DNA of 64,000 nt from Myxococcales bacterium (lineage in GTDB: Bacteria; Myxococcota_A; Polyangia; Polyangiales; JAFGIB01), in assembly GCA_029880325.1 (NCBI GenBank), contig JAOUOP010000008.1, positions 1 to 64,000 of the forward strand, in the 5' to 3' direction. This document shows positions 45,501 to 48,500 of this stretch, one piece after another. The translations under genes and the position numbers were made by a program. Every line of letters begins with the position of its first letter. Within the stretch, counting starts at the first letter, position 1. The notes beneath the pieces are model-generated. The model had not been told where the DNA came from. It worked only from the letters and a program-made list of their open reading frames with translations, and made no database searches.

Positions 45501-48500
45501 CTGCCCCACGGGATCCTCCAGGCTCAGGGCCGTCGCCGTGCTGGTGTGGCTATTGCCCGTGGCGGCCGCGTCAATGACCGTGGCCTCGCCGGGGCTCTGC
45601 GCATACAGAAAGACCGCGGGCGTAAACGCATCGGCTCCGTCGTCCCGGGTCGAGATGCGCAGGCGTGTGGCGCGTGTCAACTGAAAGCTAAACTCGGCAT
45701 CGGCGGAGCCGTCGGTGCTCACCATGCCGCAGGCCGGTGCCACACTGTCGGACAGGCCCGCAGTGCCGTCGGGGTCGCTGTCGAGGATGAGTGCCGTGCT
45801 GGTCGCGGCGCCCAGGTCGTAGGGCTTGGCTTCGGCCGAGAGATCCACGTCCGTGCGCGTCAGCGTGCGCGGTGGCTTGCCGTCGTGAACACTCAGCACG
45901 GTCTTGAAGTTGCTGCCCTCGGTATCGATTCGCAGGCGCTTGGGCTCGTCCAGTTCGAAGCTGAAGACCGCGTCCGGACCTTCGGCGTCCACGCCGCAGC
46001 CGACCACGTCCTCGGTGTAATCCGCCGTCGGATAGCTCCCGCCGCCCTTCCCGTCTGCCGTGTCCACACCTGTGCTGCCGGAGTCGACCAGCGAGAGCAT
46101 GTCGCCGATGTAGGTGACGTAGTCGCCGTCCATCTTGCCGTCGCCGGAGACGGCGATGGCGGTGTCGAAGCTGTCGTTGGTGTTGCCGGTGGTGCCGAGC
46201 ACGATCTTGTCGGTGCCCAGGGTGGTCGGGTTTTCCGGTAGGCCGCTGGGCAAGCCCTCATGCAACGAGATGACGGTCTTGAAGTCTGTCTCCGCCGAGT
46301 CGATCACGACGGTGGCGTCGACCACGGGCCGGAAGGTGTAGACCACCTCGTGGGTCTCGCCGTCGGCGCCGCACCCGCTAATGCCACCGAGAAAACCCGG
46401 TGCCGACTCGCTCTTGCCCTCGGTGGTGCCCAGATAGGTCAGGTAGGTCAGGTCGGGCCCCGATGGGATCGGATTGACGCGCGTCTCGCCCACGTCGATG
46501 GGCGGCTGGATCGCCGAGGGCACGCCGCGATAGAGCGAGAGCACCACCGGCATCGTGGTGGCCGTGGTCGGCGGATTGTCAGCGGTGTGCACGTTCATGC
46601 CGAAGCGCACGGGTACGCCCTCCCCTTCGTCACCTTTGCTGATGGTGAAGCGAAAGATCGCGTCGGGGCCCGCCGAGTCCGGGTCGCAGCCGGTGATCAC
46701 GCTGGGGATGTCACCGGCCATGTAGGTGAGGTTTCCCGAGGCGACCACGAACTGGTCGGTCACGTCACCCAGGTTCATGGCCGTGGCGAAAGCCTCGGAC
46801 TGCGACGGCGCGAAGCGCGCGATGCCGTCGCTTGTCAACTCTCCGTTGCGCGGGATCGAAGCGCTATAAGGCGCATCGAAGCCGGGCGGACCGTTGTGCA
46901 TGGGATCGTCGGTGAAGAGCACCACGATCGGGATCGCATCGTCGCGGAAGCAGGGGTAGCCAAAGGTCGCCGCCGGACAGCCCGCGCCCAGGCGTTCGGG
47001 CACATTGGGTGAACCATGGCCGAAGAACTGCCCCTTGCCCGTGAGCAGGGAGTGCAGGCCCACCATGTCGCCCTCGGGGTAGTCGAGGTTTGCGTTGGTC
47101 ACGAAGCTGCGGATGGCCTCGCGCACGCGATCGACGTCGTTGGTCATGTCGACGTAATGACGAAAGGCCACCTCGTCGCTATCGCCGTAGCCGCCCAGCG
47201 GGATTTCGTTGAACAGGCCGGTGCCGAAGAAGGAGCTGCCCATTAGACAGCGGATGGCGCCAACCACGCCCTTGTCCTTGAGTTCGTTGTCGGGCAGGCC
47301 GTCGAAATCCAGGTCCGGGCAGTTGGTCTGCGTGGGGCTCGTGCAGTAGTCGCCCTGGGCGTCCTGGCACTCGCCCTGATTCTCCGCGTTGACCTTGTTC
47401 AAGCACTCGGTCTGATCACTACCGCTCTGGGCGTCGCAGCAATTTTTCAGCAGCGCGCACTCGACGTAGTTGCCGTCGGCCATCGACGCCACCAGGTTGT
47501 CGCGCTCGTCCGCCATGGTCGTCGACATGTCCATCAGGAAATAGACGTCGGCGTTTTGCACCTGGTAGGCGATGTCGATGGCGGTCTGCCCGGACTCGCC
47601 GCGGTCGAGGATCTGGAAGATGGCCTGGTTGTTGGTGTCCGGTAGCGGCCGCACCTGGCCCTTGCAGTTCGGATTGCTGTCCACGGTGGCCGGCGTGCAC
47701 TCATCCCACTCATCGGGGATACCGTCACAGTCGGTGTCGGCCAGGGTGCCGCCGGTGATGCAGTCGCTGACCGGGCCCGTGATGGTGGGGCAGATCGAAG
47801 CCAGCGCCGTGTTGCAGGTCGCGTCGTCGGCAGCGGCCACGATCGTCTGGCACTCGGCGTAGCTATCGGAGCCGACCGGCAGGCGGTCGTCGCAGCACTC
47901 CTGCAAGCCCGGACAGCCGGTCGGCACCCGGGGCCCCCCCTCGCCACCGTCGCCCCCGCTCGCGCCGCCGTCGCCGGGTCCGAGCCTCAGGCCTCCGCCG
48001 GCACCGATCTGCACGCCGTCGCCGGCATCACCCAGGGTTTGGAGCGGGTCGCGGACGATGAAGCACTTGGATTCGCAGACGCTGCAGGTCTCGGGCGAGG
48101 CGTCGGGGTCGATCACCGCCCGCAGCTCCGGGCCGGGCGTGACCACGTAGCTGTGCACGTCTTCGCAGGCACCCCAGAGACCGCCCTGACAGCGGCGGGT
48201 GCCCTCGTTGCACATCACATGGCCATCCTCGAGGAACTTATCCGGCAAGAAGCAGGCGGTGGGCTGCTGGCCCGGGGCGCAGGGGCAGCCGACCTCGGGG
48301 AGCGCGCAGCGGCGGCACTCGTGGGTGATGCCCGCGTCCCGATCGTCGCAGTCGCTGCCCAGGGAACAGCCCACCCCGAAGCCGTCGCCGTCGAGGTCGA
48401 CGCAATCGGGCACGCTCGCATCCATGGCGGGCGACTCGGCGCCGCGGCCGTCGCCATCGAAACAGCCGACGAACAGGCACGTGCCCAAGAGCCAGAGACC

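Larger units (their letters stand above)
32400..46700 (-). repeat. Long PPC-like double-repeat array (first giant)
   Basis: Alternating half-units: (i) CGA..AADAFFSFTL..TGSGFDHTLALFDxxP, then IDGSWxVxSGD; (ii) CG..PDAIYxFT..NPxPGFxPVIAVFDG, then GNTNE. The double unit recurs every 735-790 bp where it is most regular (32.5-35.6 kb). Other domains interrupt it further upstream. Confidence 0.6.
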
